A stretch of DNA of 13,000 bases from Flavobacteriaceae bacterium (GTDB lineage: Bacteria; Bacteroidota; Bacteroidia; Flavobacteriales; Flavobacteriaceae), in contig JALZVC010000111.1 of the NCBI GenBank assembly GCA_023301205.1, positions 1 through 13,000 of the forward strand, in the 5' to 3' direction. Below are positions 6,556 to 13,000 of this stretch, one piece after another; position 1 is the first letter of the stretch, and each line of letters opens with the position of its first letter. A program made the translations under genes and the position numbers. The notes under the pieces were generated by a model. It worked only from the letters and a program-made list of their open reading frames with translations. It was not told the origin of the DNA and did no database searches.

Positions 6556-7434
6556 ATGAAAGTAGCAATCTACGGTCAATTTTATCATAAAAATAGTGGC
6601 AAGTACGTCTTGTCTATTATTGAGACTTTTCAGAAAAAAAACATTACGCTTTTTATAGAAGAAAATTATAAGAAGCTTGTTGAAAAAGAAATCGGCGCTT
6701 CGCTTGGAAGTATTGCAACCTTCGTTACGGTAGACAAATCCTATGATCTTTTTATAAGCATAGGAGGTGATGGCACCATATTAAAAGCAGTAACTTATGT
6801 GAGGGATACGGGCATTCCAATAGTAGGCATAAATACAGGCCGTTTAGGATTTTTAGCTACTATTCAAAAAGAATACATTTCAGAAAGTATTATTAGCATT
6901 ATTGATGGTGATTATACAATTTCTGAAAGAAGTTTACTAAGTATCGAAACTACACCAGTTCAAAAAAATATTACGGAGTCAAATTTTGCACTTAATGAGG
7001 TTTCGGTAAACAGAAAGAACTCCACTAGTATGATAAAGGTGGATACTCAGGTAAATGGAAAATACCTAACAACTTATTTTTCTGACGGCCTTATTGTCGC
7101 AACACCTACTGGATCTACTGGATATTCGCTAAGTTGCGGTGGTCCGGTTATAGACCCATCTACCAGTAATATTGTTTTAACCCCTATCGCACCTCATAAT
7201 TTAAGTGCACGACCACTAGTTTTACCAGACAATTGTGTCATTGACCTAACTGTTTCTGGCAGAGGAGACGAGTTTTTAGTATCATTAGATTCTCGAATTA
7301 TCTCCTTACACATAGACACCACACTTCGCATAAAGAAGGCGCCTTTCACTATAAAAATGGTACAGCTGCACGACGAAAGTTTCATAAAGACGCTTCGTGA
7401 AAAACTTCTTTGGGGAGAAGACAAACGTAATTAA
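6556..7434 (+). CDS. nadK: NAD kinase
   Basis: NadK phosphorylates NAD+ to NADP+ with ATP or polyphosphate and is the only route to NADP in most bacteria. The 292-residue protein shows all the family motifs: GGDGTIL at 70-76 (Asp72 the catalytic base), INTGRLGFLA at 92-101, the NE of LNEVSVNR at 147-148 (NAD binding), and TPTGSTGYSLSCGGP at 183-197. The length is normal for bacterial NAD kinases. The ATG at 6556 lies 2 nt after the stop of the CBS-pair gene, indicating one operon with probable coupled translation. The next gene starts 107 nt downstream behind its own -7 element, so the envelope cluster is likely a separate or additional transcription unit. Nothing is missing or truncated. Confidence 0.96.
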   Translation: MKVAIYGQFYHKNSGKYVLSIIETFQKKNITLFIEENYKKLVEKEIGASLGSIATFVTVDKSYDLFISIGGDGTILKAVTYVRDTGIPIVGINTGRLGFLATIQKEYISESIISIIDGDYTISERSLLSIETTPVQKNITESNFALNEVSVNRKNSTSMIKVDTQVNGKYLTTYFSDGLIVATPTGSTGYSLSCGGPVIDPSTSNIVLTPIAPHNLSARPLVLPDNCVIDLTVSGRGDEFLVSLDSRIISLHIDTTLRIKKAPFTIKMVQLHDESFIKTLREKLLWGEDKRN

Positions 7435-7515
7435 GCAATAAATGCTTCTAAAAATTGTTAATCAACTAGACTCATCGACATCTAGCAAATGGTGTTAATT
7501 GCCACAGTTAATTAG

Positions 7516-7523
7516 TATATTTG
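7516..7523 (+). promoter_or_regulatory. -7 promoter element of the PorG-uppS-bamA-ompH cluster
   Basis: A perfect TATATTTG (TAnnTTTG consensus) lies 18 nt before the ATG at 7542, so transcription would start near 7530. The nearest upstream TTG (7499-7501) is only 14 nt away, too close for a standard -33 box. Two copies of GTTAATT (7494-7500 and 7506-7512) sit in the -33 area and might bind a regulator. The in-frame TTG at 7521 lies inside the element and is not a plausible start codon. Confidence 0.55.
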
Positions 7524-7541
7524 CAAACTTTTAGAAAAAAA

Positions 7542-8231
7542 ATGAAGTACCTAATAATATTTACACTTACGTTTTTTGGTGCATTAAACCTACACAGTCA
7601 GACCTATGAAATAGGGGGTTTTATTGGTGGCGCAAATGCTATTAGCGACGTAGGTAGAACAACTTATATTAGCCCAAACACACTAGCCATTGGCGGTATC
7701 GCGAAATGGAACAGAAGTCCACGACACTCTTTTAGAGCAAGTATAATTACCACGAACCTTAGCGGGGAAGACTCAGATTCGAACCAAGATAGAAGGGAAC
7801 AAAGAGGTTTTTCTTTTGAAAACAGAATCACTGAATTTTCTTTAGGTCTTGAATTTACGTTTTGGGAATTTAGCACATATAGTGGTAATCGAGCGAGTAC
7901 TCCCTACTTATATTCTGGCATCACTTATTTAACTTATGATGCCTTACGATTAACACCCGATACGGGAGAAATTGTTAAATTTGACTCTGCTGGTGACTTT
8001 GCAATACCTATGGTGGTTGGTTTTAAAACCACAGTAAGCACAAATGCCATTGCGGCTTTTGAAATTGGCGCAAGATATACTTTTAGCGATTCTTTAGATG
8101 GTAGCGTCGCGCCAGATGGTGAATTTGAAGATGCAAGATTTGGAGACACCAACAATAATGATTGGTATGTCTTTACCGGTATAACTCTTACATTTAGCTT
8201 TGGGCGACAACCTTGTTACTGTAATTTTTAA
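7542..8231 (+). CDS. porG: Outer-membrane beta-barrel protein, DUF6089 / PorG-like (type IX secretion)
   Basis: This is a 229-residue precursor. A signal peptide MKYLIIFTLTFFGALNLHSQ is followed by amphipathic strands typical of a small eight-stranded barrel, for example YEIGGFIGGANAISD early on, FSLGLEFTFWEF in the middle, and DWYVFTGITLTFSFG at the end. The barrel is followed by a short RQPCYCNF tail with two cysteines. The fold and the position just before uppS-bamA-ompH-ompH match PorG of Porphyromonas gingivalis (PG0189), as I recall that locus. PorG is the outer-membrane anchor of the PorK-PorN ring of the type IX secretion machine. The PorG assignment rests on this recollection of synteny plus family look and is less certain than the barrel call. 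ATG 7542 was chosen because a TTG at 7521 lies within the -7 box. The stop overlaps the uppS ATG by one base (TAATG). Confidence 0.7.
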   Translation: MKYLIIFTLTFFGALNLHSQTYEIGGFIGGANAISDVGRTTYISPNTLAIGGIAKWNRSPRHSFRASIITTNLSGEDSDSNQDRREQRGFSFENRITEFSLGLEFTFWEFSTYSGNRASTPYLYSGITYLTYDALRLTPDTGEIVKFDSAGDFAIPMVVGFKTTVSTNAIAAFEIGARYTFSDSLDGSVAPDGEFEDARFGDTNNNDWYVFTGITLTFSFGRQPCYCNF

Positions 8232-8968
8232 TGGATTTAAAATCTCAAATAAACAACAAAAAGCTCCCTAAACATATTGCCATCATAATGGACGGCAATG
8301 GTAGATGGGCAAAAAAACAAGGGTTATTACGAGCTATAGGTCACAAAAATGGCACTAAGGCAGTACGAGAAACTGTAGAGGCTTGTGCAGAAATTAACAT
8401 CGAATACCTCACACTTTATGCCTTTTCTACAGAAAACTGGAACCGCCCTAAACTAGAAGTTGAAACGTTGATGAAACTTTTAGTGTCTTCACTAAAGAAG
8501 GAGATTAAAACCTTACAGGATAATGATATTAAACTAAATGCTATAGGCAATCTAGAATCATTACCTGGAAAGGCTCAAAGAGAACTTCTAGATGTAATTA
8601 ACAAGACCAATAAAAACAGTAGGATGACGCTTACATTAGCGCTGAGTTACGGAGCACGCGAAGAAATCACAAAAACTATTCGAGAGATTAGTCTTAAAGT
8701 GAAAAATAACCTAATTTCGCCGCTTGATATTGATGAGCGTTTTGTAAACGAACATCTGTATACCAATAACTTGCCAGATGTAGATTTATTAATACGTACC
8801 AGCGGAGAGCAACGTATTAGTAATTTTTTGTTATGGCAAATAGCATATGCAGAATTATCTTTTACAGAAACGTTATGGCCCGATTTTACACAAAAACATC
8901 TTTTTGAGGCAATTTTAAACTATCAAAAAAGAGAAAGAAGATTTGGAAAGACAAGTGAACAACTTTAA
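8231..8968 (+). CDS. uppS: Undecaprenyl diphosphate synthase (cis-prenyltransferase)
   Basis: UppS adds eight isopentenyl units in cis to farnesyl diphosphate, making the C55 lipid carrier for peptidoglycan, LPS and capsule precursors. The 245-residue protein shows the conserved regions: HIAIIMDGNGRWAKKQG (15-31, Asp21 binding Mg-diphosphate), GHKNG (37-41), TLYAFSTENWNRP (61-73), and near the C-terminus DLLIRTSGEQRISNFLLWQ (185-203), followed by YAELSFTETLWPDF (206-219) with Glu208 at the metal-binding position. It is peripherally associated with the inner membrane, has no signal peptide, and is of normal length. It overlaps the upstream PorG-like gene by 1 nt, and its own 3' end overlaps the likely bamA start by 14 nt, so translation of the three genes is probably coupled. 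Its placement ties lipid-carrier supply to outer-membrane biogenesis genes. Confidence 0.97.
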   Translation: MDLKSQINNKKLPKHIAIIMDGNGRWAKKQGLLRAIGHKNGTKAVRETVEACAEINIEYLTLYAFSTENWNRPKLEVETLMKLLVSSLKKEIKTLQDNDIKLNAIGNLESLPGKAQRELLDVINKTNKNSRMTLTLALSYGAREEITKTIREISLKVKNNLISPLDIDERFVNEHLYTNNLPDVDLLIRTSGEQRISNFLLWQIAYAELSFTETLWPDFTQKHLFEAILNYQKRERRFGKTSEQL

Positions 8969-11531
8969 CACAAGCGCAAGATTGCATACTCTTAAAACGT
9001 TTTTATTCGCGGTAACACTTACCCTGTTTTGCTTCATCGGCCTTCAAGCTCAAGAAAAAGACTTAAGCAACCCTATACTTTACACTTTAAATAGTATCAC
9101 CGTCTCTGGTGCTCAAAATTTTAATGAGCAAACTGTAATTGCATTTGCTGGTCTTAAAAAGGGCGACAAACTTTACATTCCCGGAGAAAAACTAAGTCAA
9201 GTAACAAAAAAATTATGGGAGCAAAACTTATTTAGTGATATCGCTTTTTATGTTACTAATATTAATGGTAATGAAATAGACTTAGAACTCTACATTGTTG
9301 AACTACCTAGACTTAACGATGTTACTTTTGAAGGAATTAAAAAAAATAAGGAAAAACAACTTAAAGATGATAATGGCCTTCAAAAAGGGACTAAAATCAC
9401 TAAAAACCTTATTACAACCACAAAAAATTATATTACGAACAAGTATAAAAAAGATGGGTTTTTTAACACAAGCGTTATCGTTAGCACAAAAACCGCAATA
9501 GATTCTTTAGGTTCAGTTATTGGAGAAGACATGAAAGTCCTAATTAACAAAGGCGAGCGTGTCAAGGTTAAAGAAATTAACTTTGAAAATAATGATGCGT
9601 TATCAGACAAACAATTGCGTGCAGTCATGAAAAACGTAAAGCGTAAAAATCCAATTCGCATTTTAAAACGCAGTAAATACTCTGAAGAAGGCTTTAAGGA
9701 AGATAGAGAATCTATAATTGCTAAATATAAAGCTAATGGCTATAGGGATGCTAGCATTTTAGCAGACACTTTGACTATTATCGATGAGAAGAATGTTGCG
9801 CTAGATATAAAAATTGAAGAAGGCCGTAAGTATTATTTTGGCGATATTCGTTTTCTAGGAAACAGCGTTTACACAGATGGACAGTTACGGCAGATAATGG
9901 GTATTAAAAAAGGACAAACCTACAATGGTGTTTTGTTACAAAAGCGCATTACAGATGAAACAGACCCAGAAGCAAATGACCTAACCAATCTTTACCAAAA
10001 CAATGGTTATCTATTCTCAAATATAAATCCTGTTGAAGTAGCTGTTAGAAATGACACGATTGATTTTGAAATTCGTATTAGAGAAGGGAAGATAGCATAT
10101 TTTGATCAAGTGACGGTTGTAGGAAACAACAAAACTAATGATCACGTTATTTATAGAGAATTGCGCACAAGACCTGGACAAAAATACAGTAAACGCAATG
10201 TAGTACGTACCATTAGAGAACTAGGCCAACTTGGATATTTTGATCCAGAACAGCTTGCACCTAATTTCAAAAATGTTGATCCTAACAACGGTACTTTAGA
10301 TATGGAATATTCTGTAGTAGAAAAAGGGTCTAGCCAGATCGAATTACAAGGAGGTTTTGGAGGTGGCGGATTTGTGGGCACATTAGGGCTTTCATTTAAC
10401 AACTTCTCACTCCGTAATATTTTCAACAAAGAAGCCTACAAGCCCTTACCAATGGGAGATGGGCAAACACTATCGTTAAGAGCACAAGCCAGTGCGTTTT
10501 TCACTACATATAGTCTAAACCTTGTTGAGCCATGGTTAGGGGGAAAAAAACCAATACAGTTTAGCACGTCATTCTCGCATTCAATACAATTTCTTTTTGA
10601 TTTTCAAGGAGGAGGAGGACGAAATGTAGATAGGGATAGTAAATTTTTAATCACAGGAGGTTCTCTTGGAATCGCACAAAGACTACAAGTTCCAGATGAC
10701 TTCTTTACATTATCTCAAGCAATAAGTTATCAGCATTATAATTTAAAGAACTTCAACACACCGCTATTTACATTTGGAGATGGCTTTTCTAACAACCTAG
10801 CATATACGATAGCCCTAAGTAGAAATAATACTGCCACAAACCCTATATATCCTATCAAAGGATCAGAGTTTAATGTATCAGCTAAGCTTACACTGCCCTA
10901 CTCTTTATTTTCTAACAAAGATTTTGGAAATTTAGGAGAACAAGAAGAGTTTCAAGATGCAAACGGAAATCCAGACCAAGGAAAAATTGATCAAGAACGG
11001 TTTAGGTTTCTAGAATATTACAAAGTGAAGTTTGAAGGTACTTGGTATACCAAACTAATAGACAAACTTGTACTACGTACCCAAGGAGAATTTGGATTCT
11101 TAGGAGCTTATAATCAAGATCGAGGTATAGTCCCTTTTGAGCGTTTCTTTGTTGGTGGTGACGGATTAGGAGCATTTAGTTTAGATGGGCGTGAAGTGGT
11201 TCAATTAAGAGGATATCCTAATCAATCACTTTCTACGGTAGATGGAAATACGGTTTTCAATAAATTTTCGTTAGAATTAAGGTATCCTATTACATTAAAA
11301 CAACTTGCATCCATTTATGTACTTGGTTTTGCAGAAGGAGGAGGAGCGTATGATGGCTTTAGGGAATTTACTCCTTTTAGAATTAGTAGGTCTGCTGGCG
11401 CAGGATTACGTATATTTATGCCTGCATTTGGTTTATTGGGAATCGATTTTGCTCATGGTTTTGATCCAGTATTAGGAGGAACAGAAAAAAACGGATGGCA
11501 AACCCACTTTATCATTGGACAACAATTTTAA
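8955..11531 (+). CDS. bamA: BamA (Omp85), outer-membrane protein assembly factor
   Basis: BamA is the essential insertase of outer-membrane beta-barrel proteins. From the GTG at 8955 it has 858 residues: a signal peptide (hydrophobic core about 16-30, cleavage after LQA near 32), five POTRA domains (about 43-117, 119-200, 203-290, 292-378, 381-457), then a 16-strand barrel to the C-terminal Phe. Each POTRA carries its hydrophobic-x-F/V-x-G signature, for example ITVSGAQNFNE, VTFEGIKKN, IRFLGNSVYTD and VTVVGNNKTND. The loop-6 motif is LRGYP at about 751-755, equivalent to the V/IRGF of the family. A glycine-rich stretch GGFGGGGFVG opens the barrel. No ATG exists near the start. TTG 8943, GTG 8955 and TTG 8982 are all possible. 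GTG overlaps uppS by 14 nt and TTG 8982 gives the most compact signal peptide. Two OmpH/Skp chaperone genes follow. Confidence 0.96.
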   Translation: MNNFNTSARLHTLKTFLFAVTLTLFCFIGLQAQEKDLSNPILYTLNSITVSGAQNFNEQTVIAFAGLKKGDKLYIPGEKLSQVTKKLWEQNLFSDIAFYVTNINGNEIDLELYIVELPRLNDVTFEGIKKNKEKQLKDDNGLQKGTKITKNLITTTKNYITNKYKKDGFFNTSVIVSTKTAIDSLGSVIGEDMKVLINKGERVKVKEINFENNDALSDKQLRAVMKNVKRKNPIRILKRSKYSEEGFKEDRESIIAKYKANGYRDASILADTLTIIDEKNVALDIKIEEGRKYYFGDIRFLGNSVYTDGQLRQIMGIKKGQTYNGVLLQKRITDETDPEANDLTNLYQNNGYLFSNINPVEVAVRNDTIDFEIRIREGKIAYFDQVTVVGNNKTNDHVIYRELRTRPGQKYSKRNVVRTIRELGQLGYFDPEQLAPNFKNVDPNNGTLDMEYSVVEKGSSQIELQGGFGGGGFVGTLGLSFNNFSLRNIFNKEAYKPLPMGDGQTLSLRAQASAFFTTYSLNLVEPWLGGKKPIQFSTSFSHSIQFLFDFQGGGGRNVDRDSKFLITGGSLGIAQRLQVPDDFFTLSQAISYQHYNLKNFNTPLFTFGDGFSNNLAYTIALSRNNTATNPIYPIKGSEFNVSAKLTLPYSLFSNKDFGNLGEQEEFQDANGNPDQGKIDQERFRFLEYYKVKFEGTWYTKLIDKLVLRTQGEFGFLGAYNQDRGIVPFERFFVGGDGLGAFSLDGREVVQLRGYPNQSLSTVDGNTVFNKFSLELRYPITLKQLASIYVLGFAEGGGAYDGFREFTPFRISRSAGAGLRIFMPAFGLLGIDFAHGFDPVLGGTEKNGWQTHFIIGQQF

Positions 11532-11567
11532 TTTTTGGCACGATATTTTCTAATCAACTTTTAAATT

Positions 11568-12443
11568 ATGAAGTTTAACAAACTATTTTTTTTAGCAGTG
11601 GCTTTTTTAAGCATCACATTTATGGCTCAGGCCCAAAGATCAGTTCGTATTGGATATATTGATATGGATTACATTCTTGAGAGTGTACCAGAGTATCAAG
11701 AAGCACAAACTCAATTAGAAGGTAAAGTACAACGATGGAAGGTTGATATTGATAAAATGCAGAAAGGGATTGACCAGATGAAATTAGATCTGGCTAATGA
11801 ACGTGTCCTTCTTACTAAAGAACTTATTGACGAACGCGATGAAGAGATTAAGTTTCAAGAAACAGAAATGTTAGATTATCAACAGGCCCGTTTTGGCCCA
11901 GGTGGAGATCTCCTTATTCAAAAAAGACAATTAATCCAGCCTATTCAAGATCAGGTATTCAACATTGTGCAAGAAGTAGCAGTAAATAAAAAGTATGATT
12001 TCATTTTTGACAAATCTGCAGATGTGGTAATGCTATTCGCAGCAGAACGTAATGACATTAGCGATATCGTTTTAAGAAGTATTAATAGAGCATCAAAACG
12101 TACACAAGCTACTTCAAAACAAGACAAGAATGACATAGAGAAGCGTGATGCATTGTCTTTAGAAGAGGATAAAGAAGTAACAGAGCGTGATATCGCGACA
12201 CAAGCTAAAAAAGACGAAAGACTGTCTTTATTAGAACAAAGACAAAAAGAACGTGATTCTATTAGAGCAGTTAAAAAGGCAGAATTTGATGCAAAAAGAG
12301 CTACATTATTAGCAGAGCGTCAGCGAAGAAAAGATTCAATCTTAGCTGTTCGTAATGGAGAGACTTGGCCTCCATCAGGATCTCCATCAGGGCCACCGCA
12401 AGGGGGAAGTCCTGATGAAGAAGAAGGAGAAGGTGACAATTAA
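11568..12443 (+). CDS. OmpH/Skp-family periplasmic chaperone with long charged C-terminal tail
   Basis: This is a 291-residue precursor. The signal peptide ends AQA near residue 22 and is followed by the OmpH core: RIGYIDMDYILESVPEYQEAQ (27-47), a long coiled coil (about 45-108), FGPGGDLLI (109-117), and VNKKYDFIFDKS (139-150). Skp-like proteins hold unfolded outer-membrane proteins in the periplasm for delivery to BamA, encoded 36 nt upstream. The core normally ends near residue 175. Here about 115 extra residues follow, very rich in Lys, Arg, Glu and Asp. They include a degenerate repeat (LLEQRQKERDSIRAVK at 221-236 and LLAERQRRKDSILAVR at 247-262) and a closing Pro/Gly/Ser then acidic segment (about 268-291). 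The tail should be extended, helical coiled coil then disordered. Its role is unknown. It may be a common form of the first OmpH paralogue in Flavobacteriia. Confidence 0.88.
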   Translation: MKFNKLFFLAVAFLSITFMAQAQRSVRIGYIDMDYILESVPEYQEAQTQLEGKVQRWKVDIDKMQKGIDQMKLDLANERVLLTKELIDERDEEIKFQETEMLDYQQARFGPGGDLLIQKRQLIQPIQDQVFNIVQEVAVNKKYDFIFDKSADVVMLFAAERNDISDIVLRSINRASKRTQATSKQDKNDIEKRDALSLEEDKEVTERDIATQAKKDERLSLLEQRQKERDSIRAVKKAEFDAKRATLLAERQRRKDSILAVRNGETWPPSGSPSGPPQGGSPDEEEGEGDN

Positions 12444-12489
12444 CAAATAAACCCTAAATAATATAACACTTAATTTAAATTTAATTACA

Positions 12490-12999
12490 ATGAAAAATTT
12501 CAAACTATTATCGATTGCCTTAGTACTTTTTGCATGTGCAACTAGTTTTATGAACGCACAAGAAAAGATTGCTCACATCGATACACAGGCACTTGTTGAA
12601 GCTATGCCAGAAATGAGAAGCGCACAGAGTCAACTAGAAAAGCTACAAAAGACCTACGATACAGAAATCAAAGCAATGGCACAAGAGCTTGACACCAAGA
12701 TCAAACAATATGATGCTGAAGCTTCTGGCCAAACAGATGAGGAAAATCAAAAACGTATACAAGAAGTTCAAGGCATGCAAACCAACATACAAGCTTACAG
12801 ACAACAAGCAGTACAAGATTTACAACAAAAAGAAATAGATATCTTTCAACCTGTTCTTGAAAAAGCACGTGGAGCAATCCAGAAAGTAGCAAGAGCCCAA
12901 GGAATACAATATGTATTTGACGCTACAGCTGGTAACGGCGTTCTTCTAGCAGATGGCAAAGACTTAATTACAGATGTGAAAAAAGAATTAGGAATCTAA
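12490..12999 (+). CDS. OmpH/Skp-family periplasmic chaperone (second paralogue)
   Basis: This is a 169-residue precursor of standard Skp/OmpH length, complete with its TAA stop one base before the window end. A signal peptide (about 1-23, ending MNA) precedes KIAHIDTQALVEAMPEMRSAQ (26-46). A long coiled coil rich in Gln, Lys and Glu (about 44-125) forms the tentacle helices. The C-terminal part ARAQGIQYVFDATAGNGVLLADGKDLITDVKKELGI (134-169) carries the usual Y-hydrophobic-hydrophobic-D and hydrophobic-DGxDLT-hydrophobic pattern of OmpH proteins. It lies 46 nt after the first OmpH in the same orientation and is probably in the bamA operon. Skp-like trimers cage unfolded outer-membrane proteins in the periplasm. 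Tandem paralogues suggest division of labour or mixed trimers, which is inference. The 46-nt gap is very AT-rich with no clear promoter. Confidence 0.93.
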   Translation: MKNFKLLSIALVLFACATSFMNAQEKIAHIDTQALVEAMPEMRSAQSQLEKLQKTYDTEIKAMAQELDTKIKQYDAEASGQTDEENQKRIQEVQGMQTNIQAYRQQAVQDLQQKEIDIFQPVLEKARGAIQKVARAQGIQYVFDATAGNGVLLADGKDLITDVKKELGI

Positions 13000-13000
13000 T

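Noticed and set aside
7465..7484. CTAGA...TCTAG inverted repeat after nadK as a terminator
   Set aside because: The stem is only 5 bp with a 10-base loop and no T-tract follows.
7521..7541. TTG 7521 as start of the PorG-like gene
   Set aside because: It is part of the TATATTTG promoter element and would put seven extra polar residues before a complete signal peptide starting at ATG 7542.
10151..10429. Minus-strand open frame of about 92 codons inside bamA
   Set aside because: It is antisense to POTRA5 and early barrel coding sequence, has no promoter or family resemblance, and is explained by codon bias of bamA.
10608..10626. GGAGGAGGAGGAC followed by ATG inside bamA, looking like an internal ribosome site
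   Set aside because: The ATG is followed at once by TAG, the purine run encodes glycines of the barrel, and Bacteroidota rarely use Shine-Dalgarno initiation.

Overview
The window reads as chromosome of a member of the Bacteroidota, most likely a marine-type Flavobacteriaceae. It is AT-rich, and there are no convincing Shine-Dalgarno sequences before the starts. Three perfect Bacteroidota-type -7 elements (TAnnTTTG) precede genes. The gene families also fit: a FadL/OmpP1 protein paired with a GNSL-type SGNH lipoprotein, an acidic lipoprotein export-like signal, a DUF6089/PorG-like barrel, and tandem OmpH/Skp paralogues. I saw no tRNA, rRNA, IS element, CRISPR array or prophage, and coding density is high, with no gap above about 170 bases.

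Left part (1-5815), all on the minus strand. Reading in the direction of transcription from the right: pdxJ (pyridoxine 5'-phosphate synthase) abuts an alpha/beta hydrolase with no base between stop and start. Then comes a FadL-type outer-membrane channel, followed after 19 nt by a large SGNH-hydrolase lipoprotein that ends in a strong intrinsic terminator. A small four-helix membrane protein (PF04020-like) follows, with a long hairpin at its stop codon. Last is the N-terminal 270 residues of trigger factor, which has its own promoter and runs off the left edge.

Right part (5897-12999), all on the plus strand and divergent from pdxJ. A CBS-pair protein with a GTG start is followed 2 nt later by NAD kinase. 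After a 107-nt gap carrying a -7 element comes an envelope-biogenesis cluster: a DUF6089/PorG-like outer-membrane barrel, uppS (undecaprenyl diphosphate synthase, 1-nt overlap), bamA (non-ATG start, overlapping uppS) and two OmpH/Skp periplasmic chaperones. The first OmpH has an unusually long charged tail. Functionally this joins lipid-carrier synthesis for the cell wall, outer-membrane protein insertion with its chaperones, and a probable type IX secretion component.

Most of the window is conserved core genome. I do not see a clear new system. The observations most worth checking are the PorG-like gene inside the BAM/uppS cluster, the extended OmpH paralogue, the FadL-lipase pair with a perfect inverted repeat upstream, the CBS-NAD kinase pair, and the divergent PPIase domain of trigger factor.
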